A DNA stretch of 64,000 nt from Albimonas donghaensis. GTDB taxonomy: Bacteria > Pseudomonadota > Alphaproteobacteria > Rhodobacterales > Rhodobacteraceae. Of the stretch, positions 1-9,405 are shown in pieces (position 1 is the first letter of the stretch; the number at the start of each line of letters is the position of its first letter). The stretch covers positions 59,342-123,341 of the forward strand of contig NZ_FNMZ01000012.1 in NCBI RefSeq assembly GCF_900106695.1. Reading direction: 5' to 3'. The notes under the pieces were generated by a model. The model was not told where the DNA came from. It ran no database searches and saw only the letters and a list, made by a program, of their open reading frames with translations. The position numbers and the translations under genes were made by a program.

Positions 1-488
<488 letters not shown>

Positions 489-492
<4 letters not shown>

Positions 493-1451
493 CGCCCGCC
501 CCCCGTCAGGTCGAGCCGGGCCGCCTTGATATAGCCGATGGTGATGAAGGCGATGACCAGGAACAGCAGGGTGGAGGCGGCGGAGCCGTAGGCGAACTTG
601 TCGAACTGGAACAGGTTCTGCTGGGCGAAGACCGACATGGTGGTGGTCTGCTGGTTGTTGGGCGTCAGCACGTAGACGATGTCGAACACCCGCAGCGCGT
701 CGAGCCCGCGGAAGATCGTCGCCACGATCAGCGCCGGCGCCACCAGCGGCAGGGTGATCTTCCAGAACACCCGCACCGGGTGAACGCCGTCGATGCGCGC
801 GGCCTCGTAGATGTCGCGGGGGATCATCTGCAAGCCGGCGAGGATCAGCAGCGCCATGAAGGGCGTGGTCTTCCAGATATCGACGATCATCACCGCGATC
901 AGCGCCGTGTCGCCCGACGCGATCCAGGCCACGGGGGCGGAGAGCAGACCCAGCCGCATGCCCACGTCGTTGATGATCCCGAACTGGTCGTTGAGCATCC
1001 AGGCCCACATCTTGGCCGACACGATGGTGGGGATCGCCCATGGGATCAGCACCGCGGCGCGGACCCAGCCCCGGCCCGGGAAATCGGCGTTCAGCACCAG
1101 CGCGATGGCCATGCCCAGCACGGTCTCGACGCTGACGGTGACGAGCGCGAAGCGCAGCGTGTTGCCCACCGCGTTCCACCAGCCCGGATCGGCGAGCAGC
1201 CCGAAATACTCGCCGTCCCCGTCGCCGTAGTCGAACCATTCCAGGTAGTTGTTCAGCCCGATCCACTGCGCGCCCGCGAGGTCGCCCAGCGAGGCGTCGG
1301 TCAGGCTGAACCAGATGGTGCGCGCCAGCGGCCAGCCGGCGACGAAGGCCAGCACCGCCAGCATGGGCGCGAGGAACATGGCGGCCGAACGCAGGCGCTG
1401 GGCGCGCAGCGCGGAACGGGAGGCGGCCGGGGGCGCGGGGCGGGAGGTCAT
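489..1451 (-). CDS. Sugar ABC transporter permease, MalF type
   Basis: A 320-aa inner-membrane permease with about six TM helices. The ABC-coupling EAA loop is visible near residues 215-240 (EAARIDGVHPVRVFWKITLP) and docks on the ATPase. It is the second gene of a binding protein - permease - permease operon. The spacing to the binding-protein gene is about 130 bp, with no gene between. Family membership (CUT1, MalF/UgpA/ThuF-like) is clear; the transported sugar is inferred from the binding protein only. Confidence 0.9.
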
Positions 1452-1584
1452 GCGCGCGCCCTCCGTCGGGACGGACGGGCGCGCGACCCCCGCCCCGGCG
1501 CGAAAAACGCGCCGGAGCGGGGCGCCGGACGGGCGGCGGGCGGGACCATGGGGTCGGCCATGGGGCGGGCCATGGGGACGGGTC

Positions 1585-2865
1585 TTACCAGCCCGAGCCC
1601 TTCAGCCGGGTCAGCCTCGCGTCCAGCCGCTTGAGGCTCGCCTCCGCCGGACGCTCGCCCGACAGGGTGGCGTGGACCGCGTCCCAGAACTCCTTCGACA
1701 CCTCGTTGTAGTTGGTGGTCGTGGGCGCGGACGGGCGCGGCACGGTGTTGAGGAAGATCTCCTTCCACTGGGGGATGGAGGGCTGCGCCTCCGCCACCTC
1801 CGGGTCGTCATAGAGCCCCTTGAGCGTCGGCAGGCGGGTCAGCTCGATGGCGCGGGTTTTCTGCGCCTCCTCGCCGCTCAGGAACATGACCAGTTCGATC
1901 GCCGCCTCCTGGTTCTCCGAATATTTCGAGACCGCGAGGTTCCACCCCCCCAGCGTCGCCGCCGAGCCGTCGCCGCCCGAGGGCAGGGGCGCGATGGCGA
2001 ACTTGTCCTTCACGGCGGAATCGTCGCCCTGACCCAGCGCCCAGGCGTAGGGCCAGTTGCGCATGAAGGCGGCCTTGCCGGTCTGCCAGACGCCGCGGCT
2101 CTCCTCCTCCTTGTAGGCCAGCACGCCCTCGGGGGAGATGTCGCCGATCCACGCGGCGACCGTGTCCAGCGCCTCGGCGGCCTTGGGGTTGTTGATGGTG
2201 ATCTCGCCCTCGGGGCTGACGATCTGCCCGCCGCCGAAGGATTTCACCCATTCCAGCGCGTCGCAGGTCAGCCCCTCATAGGCCGCGCCCTGGAAGACGT
2301 AGCCGTGGAAGTCGGCCATGCCCGCCTCGCGCTCGCCCTGCTGGATGGTTCGGGCGGCCTCGGCCATCGCGTCCCAGGTCTCGGGCACGTCGAGCCCGTA
2401 TTTCTCCAGCAGGTCCTTGCGGTAATAAAGCGCCGGGGCGTCGGTGAACATCGGCATGGCGATCAGGCGGCCGTCGACGGTCTGGCTCTGGATGATCGAC
2501 TCGAAATGGTCGCCGGCGGCGTCGCCCGCGGCGTCCTTCAGGTCCACGAAATGCGAGGCGAGCTGCGGCGCCCAGACGATGTCGGTGCGGTAGACGTCGA
2601 TGTCCGCATTCCGCGCCGACAGCCACAGCCGGTACTGGGCGAACTGGTCGGTGGTCGACGAGGGCATCTCCACGATCTCGACCGAATGGCCGGTCATCTC
2701 CTCGAACCTGTCGAGGTTCTGGCGCAGGACCTCGTTGTCCCGGCCGACCGGGCCCGAGACCACCGACAGATCGGCGGCGGCGGCCGGTAGCGCGGTCGCG
2801 GCCAGCAGGGCGGCGAGGGCGGAACGGGTGACGACGGGGGCGAAAGGCGACCGGGGTCGGCTCAT
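1585..2865 (-). CDS. Sugar ABC transporter substrate-binding protein (ThuE-like)
   Basis: A 426-aa periplasmic family-1 solute-binding protein with an N-terminal signal peptide (basic start, hydrophobic stretch, AAAADL cleavage region near residues 28-32). Family-typical blocks include TDAPALYYRKDLLEKYG, FQGAAYEGLTCDALEW and RNWPYAWALG, as in the trehalose/maltose-binding ThuE group. The length is normal. It is the first gene of the importer operon, which runs leftward through both permeases. Specificity for trehalose or maltose is an inference from family resemblance. An imperfect AAACCGTTT dyad upstream (3031-3049) could be a LacI-family site. Confidence 0.88.
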   Translation of the reverse strand: MSRPRSPFAPVVTRSALAALLAATALPAAAADLSVVSGPVGRDNEVLRQNLDRFEEMTGHSVEIVEMPSSTTDQFAQYRLWLSARNADIDVYRTDIVWAPQLASHFVDLKDAAGDAAGDHFESIIQSQTVDGRLIAMPMFTDAPALYYRKDLLEKYGLDVPETWDAMAEAARTIQQGEREAGMADFHGYVFQGAAYEGLTCDALEWVKSFGGGQIVSPEGEITINNPKAAEALDTVAAWIGDISPEGVLAYKEEESRGVWQTGKAAFMRNWPYAWALGQGDDSAVKDKFAIAPLPSGGDGSAATLGGWNLAVSKYSENQEAAIELVMFLSGEEAQKTRAIELTRLPTLKGLYDDPEVAEAQPSIPQWKEIFLNTVPRPSAPTTTNYNEVSKEFWDAVHATLSGERPAEASLKRLDARLTRLKGSGW

Positions 2866-3030
2866 GCGGCGGCTCCTCCTGACGGCTCGGGCGAACCCCG
2901 CTGGGGGCGGGGCGTCCCGACGCTTTCATCGAGGCACGACGGGCCTGGGCCGAAACGGGTCCGATGGGGGGACAGGCCGGGCTCCGCCGCGCATGTGCGG
3001 TGTCCCCGAAGGGTGGCGGAGCGGGGCGGC

Positions 3031-3049
3031 ATGTCAAACCGTTTCATGG
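3031..3049. promoter_or_regulatory. Possible LacI-family operator upstream of the sugar ABC operon
   Basis: The sequence atgtcaaaccgtttcatgg has the core AAACCGTTT with a degenerate dyad and lies about 170 bp upstream of the binding-protein start. LacI-type sugar regulators often use A/T-rich half-sites around a central CG. No LacI gene is in the window, so this is tentative. Confidence 0.25.
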
Positions 3050-3097
3050 ATTAACGTCCCGCGATGCGGAAGGCGGGCCGCGGGCCGCGCGCCCGGA

Positions 3098-3769
3098 TCA
3101 GCCGCGCGCGGCGGCGATCCAGGCGCGCGCGGCGTCCAGGTCCTCGCGCACCAGGCCGTGGCCCGCCAGCGTCTCGCGTCGGTCCACGGTCAGGCCGGCG
3201 CCGGTCAGCATGTCGACGAGCCGGGTCACCGTGGGCGCAGGCGCGATCGGATCGGCGAGCCCCGCGAGGATCAGCGCGGAGCGGGCCGGGGCCGGGTCGG
3301 GGGCCGGGGCGGGGGGCGAGCCGGGGGACGTGCGGGGGGACGGCGCCGCCCCGAAAGGCGCCATCGCCCGCATCAGCACGCCGCCCGCCAGCGTCGCCGG
3401 CCGCAGCAACAGCATGGCCGCGGCGATATTGGCGCCGTTGGAGAACCCCAGCGCGAGGGGCGCGGCGAGGCCATGGGCGGCGGTCCGCGCCTCCACCCAA
3501 TCGGCGAGCTCATGGGTGCGGGCGCGCAGGTCGTCCTCGTCCAGCACCCCTTCCGCATGGCGGCGGAAAAAGCGGGGGGCGCCGTGCTCCGACACCCGCC
3601 CGCGCGGGGAAAGCAATGCCGAGCCGGGAGAGACCGCGCGCCCCAGCTCCAGCAGGTCGCGCTCGTCGCCGCCGGTCCCGTGCAGCAGCAGCAGCGGCGG
3701 CGCGGCCGGGTCGGTCGCGGGGACGAAAACATGGGAGAAATCGGTGGCGAAATCGGTGCGGGCGGTCAT
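3098..3769 (-). CDS. Alpha/beta hydrolase (phospholipase/carboxylesterase family, MhqD-like)
   Basis: A 223-aa cytosolic serine hydrolase. The start is taken at MTARTDF because the upstream in-frame extension is the shadow of the neighbouring gene. Visible signs are LLLLHGTGGDERDLLELG (oxyanion-hole HG), GFSNGANIAAAML (nucleophile elbow GxSxG with Ser in GFSNG), and a C-terminal Asp and His (GLADP, AGHGL). It lies about 55 bp downstream of a ring-cleaving dioxygenase. The same pairing occurs in the Bacillus quinone-stress genes mhqO/mhqD, so a role in quinone or catechol detoxification is likely but not proven. Confidence 0.85.
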   Translation of the reverse strand: MTARTDFATDFSHVFVPATDPAAPPLLLLHGTGGDERDLLELGRAVSPGSALLSPRGRVSEHGAPRFFRRHAEGVLDEDDLRARTHELADWVEARTAAHGLAAPLALGFSNGANIAAAMLLLRPATLAGGVLMRAMAPFGAAPSPRTSPGSPPAPAPDPAPARSALILAGLADPIAPAPTVTRLVDMLTGAGLTVDRRETLAGHGLVREDLDAARAWIAAARG

Positions 3770-3824
3770 CTCGGGGCTCCCGGTTGGGGCGGGGCCCCCG
3801 GCGAACCGGAGGCCCCGATCGGCG

Positions 3825-4763
3825 TCAGTCGAGCGCGGGCAGCGCCGCTTCGATGCGGGCGCGGTGGGCCTCGTAGGCCTCGGGCAGCTTGAGCGCCTGG
3901 CCGAGGCTTTCCGCGGGCTCGTCCACCGCGAAGCCGGGGGCGTCGGTGGCGATCTCGAACAGGACCCCGCCCGGCTCGCGGAAATAGACCGAGCGGAAGT
4001 AGTTGCGGTCCCGCTGCTCGGTCGGCTGCAGGCCGTGGTTCGCGGCCAGCAGGGCGGCCATGCGGGCCTGATCGGCGTCATCCGTCGCCCGGAAGGCGAT
4101 GTGATGGACCGAGCCGCGGCCCGGCCGCGCCGGCAGGAAGCCGCCGGCCTCGCGCAGGTCGATCACGTTCCCGAGGCCCCCGCCCGGCGCGGTGAAGCGG
4201 GTCGTGGTCCCCTCGGTCGCGCCCCGGACGAAGCCGAAGACGCCGGTGAGGATCGCGGCCGTCGGCGCGGTCTCCTCCAGCAGCAGGCTGACGCCCTGCA
4301 TGCCGCGGATCGCGTGCTCGGCGGGGATGCCGCCGCCGGTCCAGGCGGGCTCGTCCCCCGCGCCCGGCGTCGCCACCAGCGCCAGCCGCAGCCCGTCGGG
4401 GTCGCGGAAGGGCAGGACGGTCTCGCCGAAGCGGGTCTCGGGCGTGCCATGGGTCACGCCCTTTTCCAGCAGGCGCTGGGTCCAGAAGCCGAGCGAGGCC
4501 TCGGGGATGCGGAACACCGTCTCCTGCGTCTCGCCGACGCCGAGGCGTCCGGCGGCGGCGTGCTCCCACGGGAAGAAGGTGAGGATGGAGCCGGGGGCGC
4601 CGGCTTCGTCCCCGAAATAGAAGTGATAGGCGCCGGGATCGTCGAAGTTGACGGTTTTCTTCACCATCCGCAGGCCGAGGGTCCCGGTGTGGAAAGCGAG
4701 GTTGCGGCGCGCCTCGCCGGCGATGGCGGTGACGTGGTGGAGCGGGCGGGCAGGGGTGGTCAT
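3825..4763 (-). CDS. Ring-cleaving dioxygenase, VOC superfamily (MhqO/MhqA-like)
   Basis: A 312-aa extradiol-type dioxygenase with two glyoxalase/VOC halves. The first begins LHHVTAIAG (metal-ligand His). The second has SVHHIAFRA and a C-terminal PGGVLFEIATDAPGF block carrying the Glu ligand. The start at MTTPARP is preferred over the longer frame into the LysR promoter. Family members open hydroquinone or catechol rings. It forms an operon with the hydrolase downstream and is divergent from a LysR gene, a common regulator-target layout. Confidence 0.87.
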   Translation of the reverse strand: MTTPARPLHHVTAIAGEARRNLAFHTGTLGLRMVKKTVNFDDPGAYHFYFGDEAGAPGSILTFFPWEHAAAGRLGVGETQETVFRIPEASLGFWTQRLLEKGVTHGTPETRFGETVLPFRDPDGLRLALVATPGAGDEPAWTGGGIPAEHAIRGMQGVSLLLEETAPTAAILTGVFGFVRGATEGTTTRFTAPGGGLGNVIDLREAGGFLPARPGRGSVHHIAFRATDDADQARMAALLAANHGLQPTEQRDRNYFRSVYFREPGGVLFEIATDAPGFAVDEPAESLGQALKLPEAYEAHRARIEAALPALD

Positions 4764-4841
4764 CTCGGGTCTCCTTCCGTTGCGGAGGGCGTTTCGCTGG
4801 GTCTGAAGATAGGGGCGGGGGACGCGCCGCCGTAGGGGTTT

Positions 4842-4863
4842 GACATTGCGCTGATGCAATGTC
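4842..4863. promoter_or_regulatory. LysR-type operator in the divergent promoter
   Basis: A perfect 8-bp inverted repeat, gacattgc and gcaatgtc, is separated by 6 bp. It lies between the divergent dioxygenase operon and the LysR gene. The ATTGC-N6-GCAAT shape fits the LysR T-N11-A box. It probably governs both directions. Confidence 0.6.
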
Positions 4864-4923
4864 GGGATGGCGCGGATGGAATTGGGACTGCGCTGGCGGC
4901 ATGGCCGCGGAAAGGGGCGGGAG

Positions 4924-5829
4924 ATGGCGGAGACGGCGGGCGACGCCCCGGGCTGGGAGGATTTTCGGCTGGTCGGCGCGGTGGCCGAGGCCGGGAGCCT
5001 GCCCGCCGCCGCCCGTCGCCTCGGGATCAGCCATTCGACGGTCTTCCGCCGCCTCGGCGCGCTGGAGGCCCGGCTGGGCGCGACCCTGTTCGAGCGGGGC
5101 CGCGACGGCTACGCCCCCACCCCGGCGGGCGAGGAGATGGCCGCCATCGCCCGGGAGATGGAGGGCCGCGTCGCCGGCTTCGCCGGCCGCATGGCATCGC
5201 GGGAGATCCTGCCGGCGGGGGATCTGCGGGTGGCGACGTCGGACGCGCTGCTGATCGGGCTGCTGACGCCGGTCTTCGCGGCGTTCCGGCGGGAATGCCC
5301 GTCGGTCCGGCTGGAGGTGACGGTGGGCAACTACCCCGCCAACCTCTCGCGCCGGGACGCCGATGTGGCGATCCGGGCCACCGACGCCCCGCCCGAGACC
5401 TTGGCCGGGCGGCGGGTGGGGGCGCTGTGCTGGGCGCTTTACGGCCCGGCGGGCGGCGGCGCGCGGGACTGGGTCTCGCCCTCGGACGACCTCGCGGACC
5501 TGGCGGCGGGGGCGCTGACCCGGACCCGGATGGCGGCGGAGGGGGCGGCGGCGGGCTATCGCGCCAACTCGATCCTCGGTCTGGCGGAAGCGGTGGCGCA
5601 GGGGGCGGGGCGGGGCTTTCTGCCCTGCTTCCTGGGCGACGCCCGCCCGGACCTGGAACGGCTGGAGCCCCCGGCGCCGGAGCTGACCACCGGCCTGTGG
5701 CTGCTGGTGCACCCGGACCTGCAGCGCGCGCCGCGGGCCCGGGCGTTCCTGGATTTTTCGGCGGCGCGGCTGACGTCGATGCGCCGCTTCCTGCAGGGCG
5801 AGACGCGGGCCCCGGAGGCGACACGCTAG
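4924..5829 (+). CDS. LysR-family transcriptional regulator
   Basis: A 301-aa DNA-binding regulator. The N-terminal winged HTH (WEDFRLVGAVAEAGSLPAAARRLGISHSTVFRRLGALEARLG) is followed by an effector-binding domain. The start at 4924 is chosen because gggcgggag precedes it and the HTH begins close to the N-terminus; an in-frame ATG at 4867 would add 19 residues. It is divergent from the dioxygenase-hydrolase operon and probably activates it in response to an aromatic or quinone ligand. The DNA-binding domain is slightly unusual in having PAAARRLGISHST. Confidence 0.87.
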   Translation: MAETAGDAPGWEDFRLVGAVAEAGSLPAAARRLGISHSTVFRRLGALEARLGATLFERGRDGYAPTPAGEEMAAIAREMEGRVAGFAGRMASREILPAGDLRVATSDALLIGLLTPVFAAFRRECPSVRLEVTVGNYPANLSRRDADVAIRATDAPPETLAGRRVGALCWALYGPAGGGARDWVSPSDDLADLAAGALTRTRMAAEGAAAGYRANSILGLAEAVAQGAGRGFLPCFLGDARPDLERLEPPAPELTTGLWLLVHPDLQRAPRARAFLDFSAARLTSMRRFLQGETRAPEATR

Positions 5830-5838
5830 CGGCGGAAA

Positions 5839-5864
5839 GGCGGGTTGAAACCCGCCCTACGGCG
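5839..5864. repeat. REP-like hairpin, copy 1
   Basis: ggcgggtt-ga-aacccgcc followed by ctacggcg. It is one of three matching palindromes in the chromosomal part (others at 13550 and 19998) and lies between the convergent LysR and rhodanese genes. Such hairpins are dispersed, non-coding repeats and may also act as a bidirectional terminator here. Confidence 0.75.
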
Positions 5865-5876
5865 TCGCGCGGGAGG

Positions 5877-6290
5877 TCAGGCGCCCGAGGCCAGGTCGAA
5901 CCCCTCGTCGATCCAGCCGGTCACGCCGCCGATCATCCGCTTCACCGGCAGGCCCAGGCGCGCCAGCCGCACCGCGGCCTTGTCGGCGCCGTTGCAATGG
6001 GGGCCGGCGCAATAGACGACGAAGGTGATCCCCGCCGGGAACTCGGCCATCCGGCGCGCGGTCATCTTGCCATGCGGCAGGTTCTGCGCGCCGGGGACGT
6101 GGCCGGCCTCGAACAGCGCCGGGGCCCGGACGTCGAGCACCACGAAATCAGCCGGGGCGTCGGAGGCCCGCGCGGCCTCCAGCGCCGCATGGGTGTCCCA
6201 GCAATCGGTCTCGAATTCCAGCAGGGCCGAGAAATGGGCGAGCGCCCGGTCGGAAGCGGCGGCGGGGATGTCGGTGATCGGGTTGGGCAT
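5877..6290 (-). CDS. Rhodanese-like domain protein
   Basis: A 137-aa single-domain rhodanese. The active-site loop reads VVYCAGPHCNGADKA (catalytic Cys near residue 95), and FVVLDVRAPALFEAGHVPGAQNLPH is the typical first half. The start at MPNPITD has aggag 8 nt upstream; longer frames enter the shared promoter. It is divergent from an FtrA-type regulator, a pairing often seen in proteobacteria. The likely role is cytosolic sulfur transfer or cyanide/thiosulfate handling; the true substrate is unknown. Confidence 0.88.
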   Translation of the reverse strand: MPNPITDIPAAASDRALAHFSALLEFETDCWDTHAALEAARASDAPADFVVLDVRAPALFEAGHVPGAQNLPHGKMTARRMAEFPAGITFVVYCAGPHCNGADKAAVRLARLGLPVKRMIGGVTGWIDEGFDLASGA

Positions 6291-6354
6291 CGCGGGGCTC
6301 CTGGTTGGCGGGTCGGCGTTTGGCGCGCGCTCTTGATGCGCCGGATGCGGCATC

Positions 6355-6398
6355 GGCGGAATTGGCGGAATCGCCATGATGCGGTAACTTTCCGCCAA
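6355..6398. promoter_or_regulatory. FtrA-type operator set in the divergent promoter
   Basis: Two direct ggcggaat units (6355-6362, 6364-6371) and an inverted ttccgccaa (6390-6398) lie between the rhodanese and FtrA genes. The outer arms ttggcggaa and ttccgccaa are perfect over 9 bp with a 19-bp spacer. This is a likely regulator-binding site covering both promoters. Confidence 0.5.
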
Positions 6399-6417
6399 AG
6401 CCGCCCGGAGACCCGCC

Positions 6418-7443
6418 ATGCCCGCCCCCGACCACACCCCCGACCCCGCTTCCGCCCCTCATCGCATCGTCGCGGTGGTCTATGACGGGCTGTGCACCTT
6501 CGAATTCGGCATCGTGACCGAGCTGTTCGCCCTGCCGCGGCCGGAATTCGACTTCCCCTGGTACGACTTCTCGCTGGCCGCGGCCGAGCGCCGGCCCGGC
6601 GGGTTGCGCGCCATGGGCGGCTTCCGGGTCCAGGTCGACGCGGGGCTGGAGGCGCTGGCGACCGCGGACACCGTGGTCATCCCCGGCTGGCGCGACCGGG
6701 ACGAGGCCCCGCCCGCCCCGTTGGTCGAGGCCATCCGCGCCGCCCATGCCCGCGGGGCGCGGATGCTGGCGATCTGCTCGGGCGGTTTCGTGCTGGGGGC
6801 TGCGGGGGTGCTGGAGGGGCGCCGGGTCACCACCCACTGGCGCCACATGCCGGCGATGAAGGCGCGGTTTCCGGGCGTGGAGCTGGCCGAGGACGCGCTT
6901 TATGTCGAGGATCGCGGCGTCATCACCTCCGCCGGCAGCAGCGCGGGGATCGATGCGGGCCTGCATCTGATCCGCGCCGATCATGGCGCGCGGGTGGCCA
7001 ATATCGTGGCCCGGCGCCTGGTCATGCCGCCGCATCGCGAAGGCGGGCAGGCGCAATATGTCGACGCGCCGGTGCAGTTGCGCCCGGGCCGCAGCCTCGC
7101 CGCCGTGCTCGACTGGGCGCGGGGGGAACTGGCCCGTCCCGTCGCCGTCGCCGAGATGGCCGACCGCGCGGGGATGAGCGAGCGCAGCTTCCTGCGCCGC
7201 TTCCGCGAGGCCACCGGGACCACGCCGCTCAAATGGCTGCGGCGGGAGCGTGTGACGCGGGCCATGAAGCTGCTGGAGGAGACCGGGCTGGCGCTCGACG
7301 ACGTGGGCGCCAATTGCGGCTTCGGCTCGGCCGAGGCGTTCCGCAAGGCGTTCGGCGAGGTCGCGGGCGTGGCGCCGGGCGCCTATCGCGCGCGATTCCG
7401 GCGGGAGGCCGCGGCGGGGGGCGGGATCCGCGCGGCGGGGTGA
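6418..7443 (+). CDS. ftrA: Transcriptional regulator FtrA (GlxA-type, DJ-1/PfpI plus AraC HTH)
   Basis: A 341-aa regulator. Residues 15-190 form a DJ-1/PfpI-like domain (RIVAVVYDGLCTFEFGI..., ICSGGFVLGAAGVLEGRRVTTHW, SAGSSAGIDAGLHLI). Residues 225-330 form a double-HTH AraC domain (EMADRAGMSERSFLRRFREATGTTPLKWLRRERVTRAMKLLEE). PHREGGQAQYV is typical of FtrA. ggag precedes the start. It is divergent from a rhodanese gene, its probable target. The effector is not known. Confidence 0.88.
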   Translation: MPAPDHTPDPASAPHRIVAVVYDGLCTFEFGIVTELFALPRPEFDFPWYDFSLAAAERRPGGLRAMGGFRVQVDAGLEALATADTVVIPGWRDRDEAPPAPLVEAIRAAHARGARMLAICSGGFVLGAAGVLEGRRVTTHWRHMPAMKARFPGVELAEDALYVEDRGVITSAGSSAGIDAGLHLIRADHGARVANIVARRLVMPPHREGGQAQYVDAPVQLRPGRSLAAVLDWARGELARPVAVAEMADRAGMSERSFLRRFREATGTTPLKWLRRERVTRAMKLLEETGLALDDVGANCGFGSAEAFRKAFGEVAGVAPGAYRARFRREAAAGGGIRAAG

Positions 7444-7563
7444 CCCGCGCGCGAGGCGGCGGGGCGCGCAAAGCTGACCTGCCGGCAAGCCTTGCGCTGG
7501 GGGCAATCCGGGTTCCCGTTCGGCGCCTCTTGCCCGGAACCGGCGGCCGGGCTCTCTGGCGGG

Positions 7564-8460
7564 ATGGAACTCTGGATCCCCATCACCATCGCCGCGGCCT
7601 TCTGCCAGAACCTCCGCTCGGCCCTTCAGAAACGCCTGCGCGCCACGCTCTCGGTCGAGGGGGCGACGGGCGCCCGGTTCGTCTACGCCGCCCCGCTGGC
7701 GCTGGCGCTTCTGGCGGCGCTGATCTGGGGGCGGGGCGACGCGATCCCGGTCGCGCCGGGGCGGTTCCACGCCTATTCCGCCATCGGAGGGCTGTCGCAG
7801 ATCGGGGCGACCTGGCTGCTCATCCACCTGTTCTCGATGCGCAATTTCGCCGTCGCCACCGGCCTGACCAAGACCGAGACGGTGCAGACCGCGCTGATCG
7901 GCGTGGTGCTGCTGGGCGATCCGATGAGCCTTGCGGGCGCGGCGGCGATCCTGGTGAGCCTTGTCGGGGTGGCGCTGATCTCGCTGCCCGCCGGCGGGGT
8001 GGCGCAGGCGGGGGTGTCGGGGAAAAGCGCGCTGATCGGCATCGCCTCCGGGGGTCTGTTCGGGCTGTCGGCGGTGGCCTATCGCGGCGCGGCCCTGTCG
8101 CTGGAGAGCGGCGACGTGATCCTGCGCGCCGCCACCACGCTGGCCGAGGTCACGCTTTTCCAGGCGGTGCTGGTGGTGGCGTTCCTGATGTGGCGGGACC
8201 GGGCGCAGGCGCGGGCGCTGGCCGGGGCGTGGCGGGCCTCGTCCTGGGTGGGGCTGGTGGGAATGCTGGGTTCGCTCGGCTGGTTCGCGGCCTTCACCCT
8301 GCAAAGCGCGGCGCATGTGCGGGCGCTGGGCCAGGTGGAGGTGATCTTCATGGTCGCCGCTTCGGTCATCATGTTCCGCGAACGGCCGACCCGGCGCGAG
8401 ATCTTCGGCGTGGCCCTGGTGGCGCTGGGCATCGTCGGGCTCGTGCTCTGGGGCGCGTGA
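7564..8460 (+). CDS. EamA/DMT-family transporter
   Basis: A 298-aa inner-membrane protein with about ten TM helices in two EamA repeats. Characteristic parts are AIGGLSQIGATWLLIHLF and VATGLTKTETVQTALIGVVLLGDP. The start at MELWIP avoids a GC-rich extension that lacks a membrane segment. Members usually export metabolites or amino acids; the substrate cannot be read. It follows ftrA by 120 bp in the same direction and converges on an SDR gene with a hairpin between. Confidence 0.85.
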   Translation: MELWIPITIAAAFCQNLRSALQKRLRATLSVEGATGARFVYAAPLALALLAALIWGRGDAIPVAPGRFHAYSAIGGLSQIGATWLLIHLFSMRNFAVATGLTKTETVQTALIGVVLLGDPMSLAGAAAILVSLVGVALISLPAGGVAQAGVSGKSALIGIASGGLFGLSAVAYRGAALSLESGDVILRAATTLAEVTLFQAVLVVAFLMWRDRAQARALAGAWRASSWVGLVGMLGSLGWFAAFTLQSAAHVRALGQVEVIFMVAASVIMFRERPTRREIFGVALVALGIVGLVLWGA

Positions 8461-8484
8461 GGGCGGCCGAGGCCGCCCTCTTCC
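8461..8484. terminator. Hairpin between convergent genes
   Basis: gggcggcc-ga-ggccgccc followed by tcttcc directly after the DMT transporter stop; the convergent SDR gene begins its stop at 8492. It probably acts as a bidirectional intrinsic terminator, though the T-run is weak. Confidence 0.55.
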
Positions 8485-8491
8485 GCCGGTC

Positions 8492-9283
8492 TCAGGCGGC
8501 TGTGGGGAGGCCGAAACGCGCCGCCGCCCGGTTCCGCGACAGGTTCGGCCCCAGCGCCGCGCGCGCCGTCTCCAGCCGCTGCCAGTCGTCGGCGTCGGGC
8601 AGGGAGGGGATCGTCACCAGCTCCCCCTGGTCGAAACCGGCGAGGGCGGCGTCCACCATCTCCTCGACCTCCATCACCATCTCGGCCGGGAAGGCGTCGA
8701 GCGACAGGCCGGCGCGTTCCCAGATCTCGGTGCGGGTGGCGCCGGGCAGCACGTTGTGCACGCGCACGCCGGCGGGGGCGAGCTCCGCCGCCAGCGACTG
8801 GCCGAAGGCCAGCAGATAGGCCTTGGTGGCGGGGTAAACCGGGGGGAAGCGCTCCGGCATCAGGGCGGTGACGGAGGCGATGTTGATGATCGTCCCCCGC
8901 CCCCTGGCGGCGAAAGCGCGCGCCGCGGCGAGGGCGAGCCGGGTGGCGGCGATCACGTTGAGGCGGATCAGCCGCTCCTGTTCGTCGAGATCGGCCGACA
9001 GCGCCCTGCCGCCGCTGGCGATGCCCGCATTGTTGACCAGCAGCGTGAGGGAGGCGTCGCTTTCGAGCCGGCTCGCCAGCGCGCCGAGGTCGTCCGCCCG
9101 GTCGAGATCGGCGGCGATGGTCTCGACATGGGTCTTGCGGCCGAGGCGGTCGGCGAGCTCCGAGAGCCGGGAGAGGTCGCGGCCGGTCAGGATCAGGTCG
9201 TGGCCGCGATCGGCGAGACGGTCGGCGTAGACGGCGCCGATGCCGCCGGTGGCGCCGGTGATGATGGCCTTGGAACGGGTCAT
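8492..9283 (-). CDS. SDR-family oxidoreductase
   Basis: A 263-aa classical short-chain dehydrogenase. It has the TGATGGIG dinucleotide loop near residue 10, LLVNNAG near 85, a catalytic Ser in NIASVTA near 140 and YPATK (Tyr/Lys) near 154. NADP preference is suggested by the TGRD motif after strand 2. The substrate is unknown. It is monocistronic or leads a short leftward unit; the thiolase gene lies 120 bp upstream on the same strand. Confidence 0.88.
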   Translation of the reverse strand: MTRSKAIITGATGGIGAVYADRLADRGHDLILTGRDLSRLSELADRLGRKTHVETIAADLDRADDLGALASRLESDASLTLLVNNAGIASGGRALSADLDEQERLIRLNVIAATRLALAAARAFAARGRGTIINIASVTALMPERFPPVYPATKAYLLAFGQSLAAELAPAGVRVHNVLPGATRTEIWERAGLSLDAFPAEMVMEVEEMVDAALAGFDQGELVTIPSLPDADDWQRLETARAALGPNLSRNRAAARFGLPTAA

Positions 9284-9405
9284 GGTGGGATCCTTGTCGA
9301 GAGGGTCGGAAGGGGGGCGGAAGGGGGGCGGCGCCGGCGAGGCATCGCCCGCGAGAAGATCCGGGCCGGCGACGGGGAGGCGCCCCCGGCCCGGGCGTCA
9401 GCCGG

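Noticed and set aside
6148..8316. Minus-strand open frame of 722 codons over ftrA and the DMT gene
   Set aside because: Shadow; both real genes on the plus strand have clear domains.
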